Positions 36,142 through 46,100 of a stretch of DNA of 62,331 bases are shown here, piece after piece (position 1 is the first letter of the stretch; each line of letters starts with the position of its first letter). The translations under genes and the position numbers were made by a program. Source of the DNA: Tychonema sp. LEGE 06208 (lineage in GTDB: Bacteria; Cyanobacteriota; Cyanobacteriia; Cyanobacteriales; Microcoleaceae); NCBI RefSeq assembly GCF_015207505.1, contig NZ_JADEWT010000023.1, positions 1 through 62,331 of the forward strand. Reading direction: 5' to 3'. The notes below the pieces were generated by a model that saw only the letters and a program-made list of their open reading frames with translations, was not told the origin of the DNA and ran no database searches.

Positions 36142-36789
36142 AAAGTCAGGTTGAAATCGAATACTTTCTATTTTTTAGTTGTTTAATTGCGTGCTGCTTT
36201 TAGATGGTCATACCCTGAGGGAAAGCGAAGGCTAAACTCTACTAATTAAACACTTTATTTTACACGATTATAATATTTAATAATTTTTACACTCTCGATC
36301 TACCACTCTTTTTTGGATCAGTGATATCATACATCATTTTTCGGAGACTGTGCAGTCGATCGCCCGCTGCGAAGAGCCCTTGCTGTAGCCCCGCCGGATT
36401 CCCAAAACAATTTTGGAAGCGTGCTGTCTCTCGGTTTTGAGTCTGTGCGCCCTAAAAAAACCAATTTTTCGATCGTTGCTGCGAGTCGGTGCGCCCCAAG
36501 TACAGAATTGTAGAATACTCCGATCGCGCGATCGACCCATCAATTCAACACAGCGCGGGGGTGAAATCCCCCCTTGGATTGATTTTTATCAGTTCGCTCT
36601 CTAAATTAAAAGTAGCATCTCAATCCGCAGTCCGTTCTTGAATCTAATCAGCTAGAGAGTTGACTGTTCAACGGTTGAGTGCCAATCTAGGAACAAGACA
36701 AGTGCTATTTGTGTCATTTTTTAGTAAAGCTCTCAACAGGAGCCCTCCAACACTTACACTTTTAATACACCGTTCCTTGAGGAGTGTCT
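36142..36789. other. Gap with a GC-rich hairpin upstream of the outer-membrane-type gene
   Basis: About 630 bp. It is AT-rich at 36240-36290, then has the phrase GAGTCNGTGCGCCCNAA twice (36440-36455 and 36486-36500) and a GGGGGTGAAATCCCCC hairpin at about 36557-36572. No gene is seen; the ORFs here are short and overlapping. The promoter of the gene at 36790 lies in the last 150 bp. Confidence 0.45.
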
Positions 36790-37881
36790 ATGAATAGTCT
36801 ATTTTCCAAGTCTACTTTTGCGCTAATAAATCTTGCAGTTTTAGCAGTTTGTTGCGGTATCATGCCAGCAAAAGCTGAAACTGGAAACTTGCCCGATGTC
36901 GGTACAGCGACAAAGGCGACGGCTCAAAATATTGACCAAATTTCTGAGCCTGTGGCAACTTCAGCGGTTAAACCCGATGCAGAAACCATCGCTACTAATA
37001 CAAAAATTGATTCTATCAGTTGGAGCGAACTAACAACACCGGCAGAGACAGCAGCCTCCGCACCAGCCGCCAACTTGCCAGCATCTGTGGCTGCACAGTC
37101 GGAATCTGTAGCAACAACATCAGAAATTGCTGGGACAGAAACAGCAAAAATGGAGTATGCGCCCATTGCTGCCGAGAAACAAAACTCGGAAGAAACACCT
37201 AAAATTGCGGATAATAGCGTCAAAGTGCAGCCCAAGGTGGAGATGGGCGAAAAGCTCGATCGCCCCAACTTGGAACTGACAGCAGCAAAGGAAGAAAAAG
37301 AAGTCAAAACAGCGCGAGAAGTGTTAAGCAATCCTGTCAGCACTTCCGCCAAAACCCTGACAAACCAACCGAAACTTGCCGAAAAACCCGCAGCAGTCTC
37401 CGAACCAACTGAAAAAGTAGCTCAAGTCCCCACCATTAGACCGGGCAGAGCTACCCGTTCTGGGCCCAGCTACATAGGCATTGGCGGTAATATAGGTTTT
37501 GGCGGAGATTCAGCCCTAGGCGACACTTCATTTGCGATTATTAGCAAAATTGGTTTGACTAACAATTTCTCGGTGAGACCGAGTGTTTTGTTCCGCGATA
37601 ACTTAACTGTTCTCGTCCCCGTTACCTACGATTTTGTATCGAAAGAAGCTGTCGAAGTCAGCGATGATTTTGTGATTACTGCTGCTCCTTATGCAGGTGC
37701 TGGCGTAGCCGTTTCTACGGGCGATAACGGTAATTTTGGCTTCCTGCTTACAGGGGGTGTAGATGTACCGCTGTCGAGGAATTTTACAGCCACAGCGGCA
37801 CTGAATGTGGGTTTTCTCGACGGAACTGATGTGGGATTGTTAGTCGGTGTCGGCTATACCTTCCCGAATATTGCTAGATAG
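36790..37881 (+). CDS. Secreted beta-barrel outer-membrane-type protein
   Basis: The 363-residue precursor (ATG 36790, Shine-Dalgarno GAGGAG) has a signal peptide about 30 residues long ending near MPAKAETG. An Ala/Thr/Lys-rich low-complexity region follows (about 35-215). A C-terminal domain of about 145 residues repeats beta-strands with IGIGGNIGFGGDSALG, FAIISKIGLTNNFSVRPSVL and GVGYTFPNI, as small OmpA/OmpW-like barrels do. It probably sits in the outer membrane with its linker in the periplasm. A strong terminator follows it, so it is a single-gene unit. Confidence 0.75.
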   Translation: MNSLFSKSTFALINLAVLAVCCGIMPAKAETGNLPDVGTATKATAQNIDQISEPVATSAVKPDAETIATNTKIDSISWSELTTPAETAASAPAANLPASVAAQSESVATTSEIAGTETAKMEYAPIAAEKQNSEETPKIADNSVKVQPKVEMGEKLDRPNLELTAAKEEKEVKTAREVLSNPVSTSAKTLTNQPKLAEKPAAVSEPTEKVAQVPTIRPGRATRSGPSYIGIGGNIGFGGDSALGDTSFAIISKIGLTNNFSVRPSVLFRDNLTVLVPVTYDFVSKEAVEVSDDFVITAAPYAGAGVAVSTGDNGNFGFLLTGGVDVPLSRNFTATAALNVGFLDGTDVGLLVGVGYTFPNIAR

Positions 37882-37923
37882 TTTTGCTATTTGAGCAAAC
37901 GCACGATCAGTAAATAAGCGCGG

Positions 37924-37956
37924 GGTTGACTGTAGGAATACAGTCAGCCCTTTTTT
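37924..37956 (+). terminator. Factor-independent terminator
   Basis: GGTTGACTGTA (37924-37934) and TACAGTCAGCC (37939-37949) form an 11-bp stem with one G-T pair and loop GGAA, then C and TTTTTT. It lies 43 bp after the stop of the outer-membrane-type gene. Confidence 0.88.
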
Positions 37957-38068
37957 GATGGTGGAAAATCAACAGCAATCGAGAACACGGCTATTCGGAT
38001 AACATGGCAATTTGGAGAACACTTAGTTGTATAATAGATAAACTAGCCTTACTAAAAAGTAGAATCCT

Positions 38069-38332
38069 ATGTCGCAGGGAATCTTCAACAAAATCCTCAA
38101 TCAGCTTGACACCCTGGAAGTGCTAGAACTGCAGCAACTAGAGCGCGCTATTGGGAACTCTCTGGCTCAGAAATAACAAGCTGCTCAACGCACAAGATTT
38201 CACCAAGCGCTGTTAACTTCTGGTTTAGTCAAAAAAATCAAGCATTCTTCTTGGACTCAGCAAACACAAAGGCGACTAATTCCGGTACAGGGGCAGCCTG
38301 TTTCTGAGACAATTATTGAGGAACGCCGCTAG
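38069..38332 (+). pseudogene. Antitoxin gene broken by one in-frame stop
   Basis: The frame from the ATG at 38069 encodes MSQGIFNKILNQLDTLEVLE and then ends at TAA 38174-38176 after 35 codons. The same frame continues uninterrupted for another 51 codons (QAAQRTRFHQALLTSGLVK, IPVQGQPVSETIIEERR) to TAG at 38330. The whole looks like the antitoxin normally placed before a PIN toxin, and the stop overlaps the next ATG by one base (TAGATG). A single base change explains the damage. Confidence 0.78.
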
Positions 38333-38797
38333 ATGACAATTTATTTTGTAGATAGCAGCGCGCTGGTCAAACGCTACATTAGTGAAATAGGTTCGGGATG
38401 GGTTTTGAATTTGTTCGATCCTGCACTGAACAACGATATCTTGATTGCTGGTATTACCAGTGTGGAAATTGTTGCTGCAATTACCAGAAGGTCGCGCGGC
38501 CGAAGTATCAATGCGACAGATGCTACAGCAGCGTGCAATCAGTTCAGGAGTGACCTGCAATCTGAGTATCAAGTTGTATAATTCACCGAAAGTATTATTA
38601 ACTCTGCAATGGCATTAGCTGAAACCTACGGATTGCGAGGCTATGATGCTGTGCAGCTAGCAACAAGCTGTAGCATAAATAACCTCTGCACAGCTAACAA
38701 TTTGCCTGCGATGACTTTTGTATCTGCTGATGGGGAGTTAAATGCAGCAGCAACAAGTGAGGGTTTGATAGTTGAAAATCCTAACAACTATCCGTAA
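38333..38797 (+). pseudogene. PIN-domain (VapC-type) toxin gene broken by one in-frame stop
   Basis: MTIYFVDSSALVKRYISEIG opens a PIN ribonuclease with the first catalytic Asp in VDSSALVKRY, then Glu in ITSVEIVAAI. TAA at 38579-38581 interrupts it at codon 83. The frame resumes in register, with AMALAETYGLRGYDAVQLA and the third and fourth acidic residues in YDAVQLA and FVSADGELN, ending at 38797. Reading through would give a normal 154-residue PIN toxin. Both partners of this locus carry a nonsense codon, so the system is dead unless decoding is unusual or the sequence is in error. Confidence 0.82.
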
Positions 38798-38952
38798 GGT
38801 CGATCGCCCGTACAAGAAAAAGCAATTCGCCAAACGCGGAAATTCGGAGAATGAGGTGCCAAATTAACTGCGATCGCCCAGAGGGATTTTTGTGAAAGAT
38901 ATAATGATGGTTGTATCGATCGCGCTTTTTCACCAATCACCCCAAAAAAACC

Positions 38953-39228
38953 GTGACCAAAACAGAAATCTTAGCCGCACTCAAAAATCTGACAGCAGAA
39001 GAACGCCTAGAAATCATCGAAACAGCCTCGCGGATGATGCGCGACGACATAGAACAAAAAGCCCAGCGCAAAGCCGAGAGAAAGCTGAAACTCAGAGCCG
39101 CCGCAGAAGCAGCGGTTCCTTTGTATGAACCAGGAGGGCCGCTGCACGATTTGTGGTCGCCCGACAGCGAACCGTATTTCGATTCAGATGAAGAATACCT
39201 GAGCGCAGGGGTAAAAACCAATGCGTAA
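38953..39228 (+). CDS. MazE/PemI-type antitoxin-like protein
   Basis: Using GTG at 38953 the product is 91 residues: TKTEILAALKNLTAEERLEI as the N-terminal helix-rich part, MMRDDIEQKAQRKAERKLKL, and an acidic C-terminus (LHDLWSPDSEPYFDSDEEYL) likely to wrap the toxin. Its last codons overlap the next gene by 8 bp, typical of a translationally coupled toxin-antitoxin pair. A longer ORF from 38911 contains upstream sequence without similarity. The start remains uncertain. Confidence 0.68.
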   Translation: MTKTEILAALKNLTAEERLEIIETASRMMRDDIEQKAQRKAERKLKLRAAAEAAVPLYEPGGPLHDLWSPDSEPYFDSDEEYLSAGVKTNA

Positions 39229-39562
39229 GGGCGAAATTTGGCTCGTTAGACTCGATCCAACTGTGGGAGATGAAATCGGCAAAACTAGACCTGTTGTGGT
39301 TGTCAGCGATGATGAAGTGGGAAAGTTGCGGCTCAAAGTAATTGTTCCAATTACAGGATGGAACGATCTTTTTTCCCCGCTTGATTGGATGGTTCCACTA
39401 GAACCAAGTAGCGAAAATGGCTTGGCGAAACTCTCAGCGGCCGACTGTTTTCAAGTTCGTTCCGTCTCGCAACAAAGATTTGTCCGATCGATCGGAACCC
39501 TGTCCGATACAATTATGGAAGACATTTCCGAAGCACTGACAATTGTTTTGGATCTGGATTGA
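39221..39562 (+). CDS. mazF: MazF/PemK-family endoribonuclease toxin
   Basis: The 113-residue toxin begins MRKGEIWLVRLDPTVGDEIG and has the family motif GKTRPVVVVSDDE, with the Arg of the catalytic pocket. IVPITGWNDLF and the C-terminal DCFQVRSVSQQRFVRSIGTL helices complete the fold. MazF enzymes cut mRNA at short specific sequences when the antitoxin is lost. It overlaps the antitoxin by 8 bp. Unlike its neighbour at 38333, the frame is intact, so this appears to be the one functional toxin-antitoxin locus in the window. Confidence 0.9.
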   Translation: MRKGEIWLVRLDPTVGDEIGKTRPVVVVSDDEVGKLRLKVIVPITGWNDLFSPLDWMVPLEPSSENGLAKLSAADCFQVRSVSQQRFVRSIGTLSDTIMEDISEALTIVLDLD

Positions 39563-39626
39563 ATAACTAGCCAACAGCACACAAATAGTGTTATTTATAG
39601 ATAGATTGTATGGCGCGATGGCCTAA

Positions 39627-42600
39627 ATGATTCCTATACAACTTACACTCAAAAATTTTCTCAGCTATCGCGAAGCTGCTTTAGACTTTCGCGGCCTGCA
39701 CACCGCTTGCATTTGCGGGCCTAACGGTGCTGGCAAATCCTCTCTGCTAGAGGCGATCGCCTGGTCGCTTTGGGGCTGTTGTCGCAGCGATACAGAAGAC
39801 GATATCATTCATATCGGCGAAACTGACGTGCGCGTTGATTTCACTTTTTCCACCGGCGGCCAAATCTACCGGGTGATTCGCAACCGCAGGCGCGGACAAT
39901 CGGGAAGTTTAGAATTTCAAGTTAGTTTGAATGCTGCGCCGACTCAGGAGGAACTCTGTTTTCGCACCCTCACCGACAAGGGGCTGAGAAATACTCAGCA
40001 GAAAATCCTCGAACATATCAAATTAGATTACGATACTTTTATTAACTCGGCGTATTTGCGGCAGGGGCGTGCTGATGAGTTTATGCTCAAAAAGCCGATC
40101 GACCGCAAGCAAGTTTTAGCCAACCTCCTCAAACTCGATCGATACGACACTTTAGCCGAACAAGCCAAGGAAAAAGCCAGAGAATTTAAAGCCAAAGTCG
40201 AAGTCCTCAAACACAGTTTGCAAACCGTACAAGAGCAACTGCAACAAAAAGAGGCAATCTGCGACGAACAAATTCAATTGCAGCAAGCAACCGATTTGCT
40301 TCAGCAGCAGCAGCAAGCCGACACTGCAGAATTGCAGCAACTGCAACTCCAGCACCACAACCGCCAAACTTGGCAAAAACTCCTCGCCGGCCACCAGCAA
40401 CAGCACTACAATATTTCTCAAGAATGCCGCCGCCTGCAGCAAGAACTCGCTGCGGCAAAACAGCAGGGAAATGAGCTGCAAGCCCTACTCGAACAGGAAA
40501 ATGAAATAACAGCGGGGATTGCGTATTTCCATGATTTACAAGCCACAGAAGAAGCTCAAGCTGGAAAATTTAAGGTTAACCAACAAGCCCAAAATCAGCG
40601 CCAGCAATTACAAGAACAGCAGCGCGACGAACTGAGCTTTTTGCAAAACAAAATTCAGCAGTTACAAGCTCAATTAGATGTTTTAGAACAGGATGAAAAA
40701 GAGGTTCTAGGTGTTCTCAAACAGCAGCCGGAGGTTGACAAAGGACTCGCACAGTTGCAAGCAGTTCGATCGCGCCTCAGCGAACTCGACCAACTGCAAT
40801 TGCAAGTTTCGCCGCTGCTACAACAGCAGCAGCAAAAGCAACAAAAGCTCGATCGCGCCCGCGCCGGTTTAACAGCCCGCTTAGAGGAAATCAACCGACA
40901 GGTGCAAGTTCAGCAGCAGCAGCGACAGCCGCAATTGCAGCAGGAAATCTCCGCCATCGCCAATCAAATTTTGCAGTTGGAAAACAAGCGAGTTTATCAA
41001 GAACGAGTCCGCGAAAAAGGCCAAGAAAGGCACAGCTTTCTGGAAAACCTGCAAGCCAAAAGCCGCGACTATCAAACCAGACTCGCCGAAATCGACCAAA
41101 AACTGCAACTGCTGCGAAAAAATGAAGGAGAAACCAGCGCAGGCGAAGCTACAGTCTCGAATTTTGAGGAAAACGAGCAATCGAATTCGCGTTTGATGGT
41201 GCGGGATGCAAATTTTGGCAATTGTCCTTTGTGCGATCGACCTTTAGACGAACACTACTGGAATTTGGTAGTCGCAAAACATCACTCCCAACAGCAAGAA
41301 ATTTGGAACCAACTGTGGGTTGTGCGCGAACAGTTGGCCGTTTCCGATCGCGAAATTCAAGTCCTCAGACATGAATACCGCGAACTAGAACAGGAATTAG
41401 CGCCCTATCAAGAATTGCGGGAACGCCGCAGCCATTTGCAAGCACAATTAGACGGCCTGGATCAAGACGAAAACAGGCTGCAAAGTATGCGTCAAGATGC
41501 GGAGGAAATAGAGCGGTTGCTGAGTACCGGCGAGTATGCAGTCGATGATTTGGGCGAACTACAGCAAGTGGAACAGCAACTGCAACAGCTCAATTATAGC
41601 GATCGCAGTCACTCCCTCGCCCGCAGCGATGAAAAGCGCTTGCGGTGGGCGGAAATTAAGCAAGCTCAAATCAAAGATGCTCAGCAAAAACTGGATAAAA
41701 TTAATACCCGCCGCCCGGATTTGCAAACTCAATTAGCCGCCGTACAACAACAGTTAGAACAGCAAAAAAATAGCTCGGAAATTCAGCAGCAAATTCTGTC
41801 TTTAGATAGATACATTGCGGAAGTTGGCTATAATTTGGAACAGCACGAACACGTCCGCAGCGAAATGCGCCGGACGCAATTTTGGATCGCTAGGGCCGAA
41901 AAATTGCGATCGGCAACTGTGCAGTACCCGCAAGTGCAGCAGCGGATTAATGAAATTGCTAATTCCATCGCCGTGCGCGATCGAGATTTGCAAGCTGTCA
42001 GCGCTCAAACTTCCGCGATGAACCAGCAGTTACAAGAACATCCCGATCCAACTGTTCGCATCAGCGCTGTAGAACAGCAAATAAGCCGCCGCCGCCAGCA
42101 GTTAGACCAACATTTGGGAAGTCTCGGAAGACTCCAGCAGCAACAGCAAAATTTGGAATCTCTGCAAGTTCAGCTAGTAGCTCAAAAAGAGCAAATACAA
42201 GTTACAAAGCGCCAATATCGAGTTTATCAAGAGTTGGGTCAAGCTTTTGGCAAAAACGGCATTCAAGCTTTAATGATTGAAAATGTTTTACCTCAACTAG
42301 AAGCGGAAACTAATCATATTTTGTCGAGATTGAGCGCGAATCAGTTGCACGTTCAATTTATTACTCAGCGGGCGGCTGCTTCTAAAAAAGCAACTAAGTT
42401 GATTGATACTTTAGACATTTTAATTGCTGATGCTCGCGGTACTCGCCCCTATGAAACTTACTCTGGCGGTGAAGCTTTTCGGATTAATTTTGCGATTCGG
42501 CTGGCGCTGGCGAGATTGTTGTCTCAGCGGGCGGGTACGGCTTTGCAAATGTTGATTATTGATGAGGGATTTGGGACTCAAGATGCGGAAGGGTGCGATC

Positions 42601-42746
42601 GGCTGATTGCTGCAATTAATGCGATCGCTCCTGACTTCGCCTGTATCCTCACCGTCACCCACATGGCGCAGCTCAAAGAAGTTTTTCAAGCCAGGATTGA
42701 AGTAAGCAAAACTGCTCAGGGTTCTTGCATTAACTTGTCGGTTTAG
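39627..42746 (+). CDS. sbcC: SbcC/Rad50-type SMC ATPase
   Basis: The 1039-residue protein is the ATPase of the SbcCD nuclease, which opens hairpins and resects broken DNA ends. Walker A is CGPNGAGKSSLLEAI (about 32-46). A long Gln-rich coiled coil (about 180-870) is broken near the middle by the zinc-hook motif CPLCDRPLDEHYW. The C-terminal lobe has the signature YSGGEAFRINFAIRLALARL and Walker B LIIDEGFGTQD. SbcD (Mre11) is not adjacent, so it must lie elsewhere. The Gln content of the coil is high, with runs such as QQQQQ encoded by CAG/CAA. The abundance of inverted repeats in this genome makes an SbcCD hairpin nuclease relevant; that link is inference. Confidence 0.93.
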   Translation: MIPIQLTLKNFLSYREAALDFRGLHTACICGPNGAGKSSLLEAIAWSLWGCCRSDTEDDIIHIGETDVRVDFTFSTGGQIYRVIRNRRRGQSGSLEFQVSLNAAPTQEELCFRTLTDKGLRNTQQKILEHIKLDYDTFINSAYLRQGRADEFMLKKPIDRKQVLANLLKLDRYDTLAEQAKEKAREFKAKVEVLKHSLQTVQEQLQQKEAICDEQIQLQQATDLLQQQQQADTAELQQLQLQHHNRQTWQKLLAGHQQQHYNISQECRRLQQELAAAKQQGNELQALLEQENEITAGIAYFHDLQATEEAQAGKFKVNQQAQNQRQQLQEQQRDELSFLQNKIQQLQAQLDVLEQDEKEVLGVLKQQPEVDKGLAQLQAVRSRLSELDQLQLQVSPLLQQQQQKQQKLDRARAGLTARLEEINRQVQVQQQQRQPQLQQEISAIANQILQLENKRVYQERVREKGQERHSFLENLQAKSRDYQTRLAEIDQKLQLLRKNEGETSAGEATVSNFEENEQSNSRLMVRDANFGNCPLCDRPLDEHYWNLVVAKHHSQQQEIWNQLWVVREQLAVSDREIQVLRHEYRELEQELAPYQELRERRSHLQAQLDGLDQDENRLQSMRQDAEEIERLLSTGEYAVDDLGELQQVEQQLQQLNYSDRSHSLARSDEKRLRWAEIKQAQIKDAQQKLDKINTRRPDLQTQLAAVQQQLEQQKNSSEIQQQILSLDRYIAEVGYNLEQHEHVRSEMRRTQFWIARAEKLRSATVQYPQVQQRINEIANSIAVRDRDLQAVSAQTSAMNQQLQEHPDPTVRISAVEQQISRRRQQLDQHLGSLGRLQQQQQNLESLQVQLVAQKEQIQVTKRQYRVYQELGQAFGKNGIQALMIENVLPQLEAETNHILSRLSANQLHVQFITQRAAASKKATKLIDTLDILIADARGTRPYETYSGGEAFRINFAIRLALARLLSQRAGTALQMLIIDEGFGTQDAEGCDRLIAAINAIAPDFACILTVTHMAQLKEVFQARIEVSKTAQGSCINLSV

Positions 42747-43143
42747 AATGGTTATATCATTTTCGATTTTTGATTTTCGATTCAAGAAGACCGGGCAGTA
42801 TCCTGGTTTTGTTTGTATAGGCAAATACGCTTGGGTTCGCGCTATTTATTCCCCGGAGATTCCCCTAAATCCCCCGGATAGTCGGGGGACTTTGACATCA
42901 CTCTTGTCCCACCCCCTACTCCCCTTCTTAAGGGGGGCTAGGGGGGATCTCCGGGCTTAACTGAACCGTATTGTTGTGTGCACGCTCTTCCATTCGCCCG
43001 CGCTTCATTTCCCCGTCGGCTTTTAGGGGCTGCTGAGTTTGTTAGGTTAAACTAAAAATAAGACTATAAAATAAGAATACTTCAATCTCTTTAAACTTTT
43101 TTATAGTTCTGTCCACTCCTTCGGAGTTTGGGTATTACCACTC
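42747..43143. other. Intergenic region with a 100-bp inverted-repeat element
   Basis: The outer arms CCCGGAGATTCCCC (about 42853) and GGGGGGATCTCCGGG (about 42942-42956) pair. Inside are CCCCCGGATAGTCGGGGG, itself a hairpin, and CCCCTTCTTAAGGGGGGC. The remaining ~190 bp form the leader of the LOV kinase gene. No coding frame is convincing. Confidence 0.65.
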
Positions 43144-46100
43144 ATGATAACAGACTCTTTCCACCTGTCTCTCCTAGAACGGGCGATCGCCGCGTCGAGC
43201 AACAGCATCCTGATTGCAGATGCTAACAGCCCTGATACACCTATTATTTACTGCAATCCGGCTTTTGAGAAATTGACGGGTTACAGTACCGAAGAAGTTA
43301 TGGGACGCAACTGCAGATTTTTGCAGGGTGCCGATACCGATCGCGCCGAATTAGACAAACTCCGCAGCAGTGTGCGATCGGGAACAGAAATTAAGGTTGT
43401 TCTCAAAAATTACCGCAAAGACAAAACTCCTTTTTGGAACGAATTAACCGTTTCCCCCGTTCTAGATGGCGAGGGAAAATTAACTCATTTTATCGGAGTT
43501 CAAAATGATATTACCAAAAGAATCATAGCCGAAACAGCCCTGCAAGAAAGCGAGGAAAGATTGCGGGCCATCGCCACTACAACTCCCGTTCCTATCCTAA
43601 TAACCTGCCAGTCAGACAGCACAATATTGTACGCAAATCCCGCCCTAGGCGAAACTTTTGGTTTGAACTCCGAAAAGTTTATCGGCAGCAAAAAGAGCGA
43701 TTTTTATGCCGACGCGAGCGAGCGCCATAAATTGCTAGAATTAGTCAAAGAAAAGGGGTTTAGCGACGGTCAACAAATCTGCCTCAAAAAAGCAAACGGC
43801 AGTTTGTTTTGGGTAAAAATGTCGATGCGATCGATTAATTTTAACGGTGAAGCGGCAATTTTATCGGCATTTTACGATATTACCGATCGCGTAGAAGCAG
43901 AAACAGCACTCAGAGTCAGCGAAGCGAGATTTCAAAAATTAGCCGCCAACGTTCCCGGCATGATTTATCAATTTAAGCTAGCAGCAGACGGAACTTTGTC
44001 ATTTCCCTACGTGAGTTCCGGCTGCCGCGAACTCTACGAATTAGAACCAGAGGTGCTCCAAAATTCTGCTATTGGCGCGATCGAAATGCTTCATCCAGAC
44101 GACGCGCCAAGCTTCCACGAATCTCTGGCTGTGTCAGCTAAAACATTAGAACCTTGGCGCTGGGAAGGCAGATTAGTTTTTCCGGGCGATCGCATCAAGT
44201 GGATTAGCGGGGCTTCCCGACCAGAAATTGGCAAAAAAGGTGATATTATTTGGGACGGCTTGTTGATCGACATTAGCGATCGCAAACAAACAGAATCAGC
44301 ACTGTGGCACAGCGAAGCCAGATTTCAAAAAATGGCCGCCAACGTGCCCGGAATGATTTATCAATACTTGTTGCGTACCGACGGTTCCAATCAATTCACT
44401 TATGTCAGTTCCGGCTGTTGGGAACTCTACGAATTAGAACCGGAAAAACTGAAAAAAAACTCAACTTTTATGTGGTCGTTGGTGCATCCAGACGACATAA
44501 AACCTTTATTAGAATCCCTAGCTATTTCCGGGGAAAATTTACAACCTTGGACCTATGAAGGGCGGATCGTCACCAAGTCAGGAAAATTAAAATGGATTCG
44601 CGCCATTGCCCGGCCCGAACTGCAACCGGGCGGCGATCTGCTTTGGGAGGGAGTAACCATCGATATTAGCGATCGCAAGCTAGCAGAAATCGCCCTAGGC
44701 GAGTCAAAAATCGCCCTACAACAAGCCAATCAAGAACTAGAAAAGCGCGTCCTGCAGCGCACAGAAGCCTTGTACGCCTCGCAAAAAATGCTGTGGTTGG
44801 TGATAGACAACATCCCTCAGTTAATCACCTGGAAAAATCGAGATTCAGTTTACTTGGGAGGTAACAAAAACTTTGCCAAAATCGCAGGTTTCAATCATCC
44901 CAGTGAAATCGTCGGTCTCACCGACTACGATATGCCTTGGAAGCCAGAAGAAACAGAATTTGTTCGAGCCTGCGACCACCGCATCATGGCAACCAACACC
45001 CCAGAATATCACATTATCCAGCCGCAACTGCAAGCCGACGGCACCCAAGGCTGGGTGGATACAAATAAAATACCTTTACACGACAATTACGACAATGTAG
45101 TCGGGATTTTGTCTACCTTTGAAGACATCACCGACAGGCTTTCCCTGCAAGCTCAAGTCCGGGGTAGCGAGGAACTATTTCGCAAAATTTTTGAAGATGC
45201 ACCCATAGGGATATACTTAGCCAATTTAGAGGATAACCAGTTAGTGCGAGTTAATAAAAATTTCTGCCAAATGCTGGGTTCTTCCGCTGCCGAATTGTTA
45301 GGTAAAACATTTATAGAAATTGGACATCCCGAAGATCGAGCCCAAGAACTCCAAGTGGCTGCTGCTCTTTATCGGGGAGAAATTGCCAGCTATCAAATCG
45401 AAATCCGCCAGATGGCGGCGACAGGTAAAATTGTTTGGGTAAACGTGACATCTACTCTGATTCGAGATGGCGAAGGAAAACCTCTTTACAAACTAGGGAT
45501 GATTGAAAATATTACCAACCGCAAAATTTCCGCAGCAGCACTCCAAGCTTCCGAATCTCAATTGAGAAAACAAGCGACTCAATTGCAAGAAGCCTACGAA
45601 CAACTCCAATACGCTCAAATCCAATTAGTTCAATCCGAAAAAATGTCGAGCCTCGGTCAAATGATGGCCGGGATTGCCCACGAAATCAACAATCCTGCAA
45701 CTTTTATTCACGGCAATATTTCTCACACCCAGAACTATTTTAACGATTTAATAGAAATCTTGAATCTCTACCAGGAATCCTACCCGTCCCCAGCTCCTCA
45801 AATTGTTGAAAAGGTTAAGGAGTTAGAATTAAATTTTCTCAAGGAAGATTTGCCAAAAATGTTACATTCCATGAGAGTAGGGATAGAAAGAATTAGTAAA
45901 ATTGTGTTGTCGCTCAGGAATTTTTCGCGACTGGATGAATCAGAAATGAAGTTGGTAGACATTCATGAAGGGATTGACAGCACACTATTAATCTTGCAGC
46001 ATAAATTGCATCAAGAAAATCCCAAAAGCCGGATTGAAATTATTAAAGATTACGGAAAAATATCAAAAATTGACTGTTGTGCGGTGCAGTTAAACCAGGT

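Noticed and set aside
36924..37352. Antisense frames within the outer-membrane-type gene
   Set aside because: They are Ser/Ala-rich shadows of the low-complexity linker.
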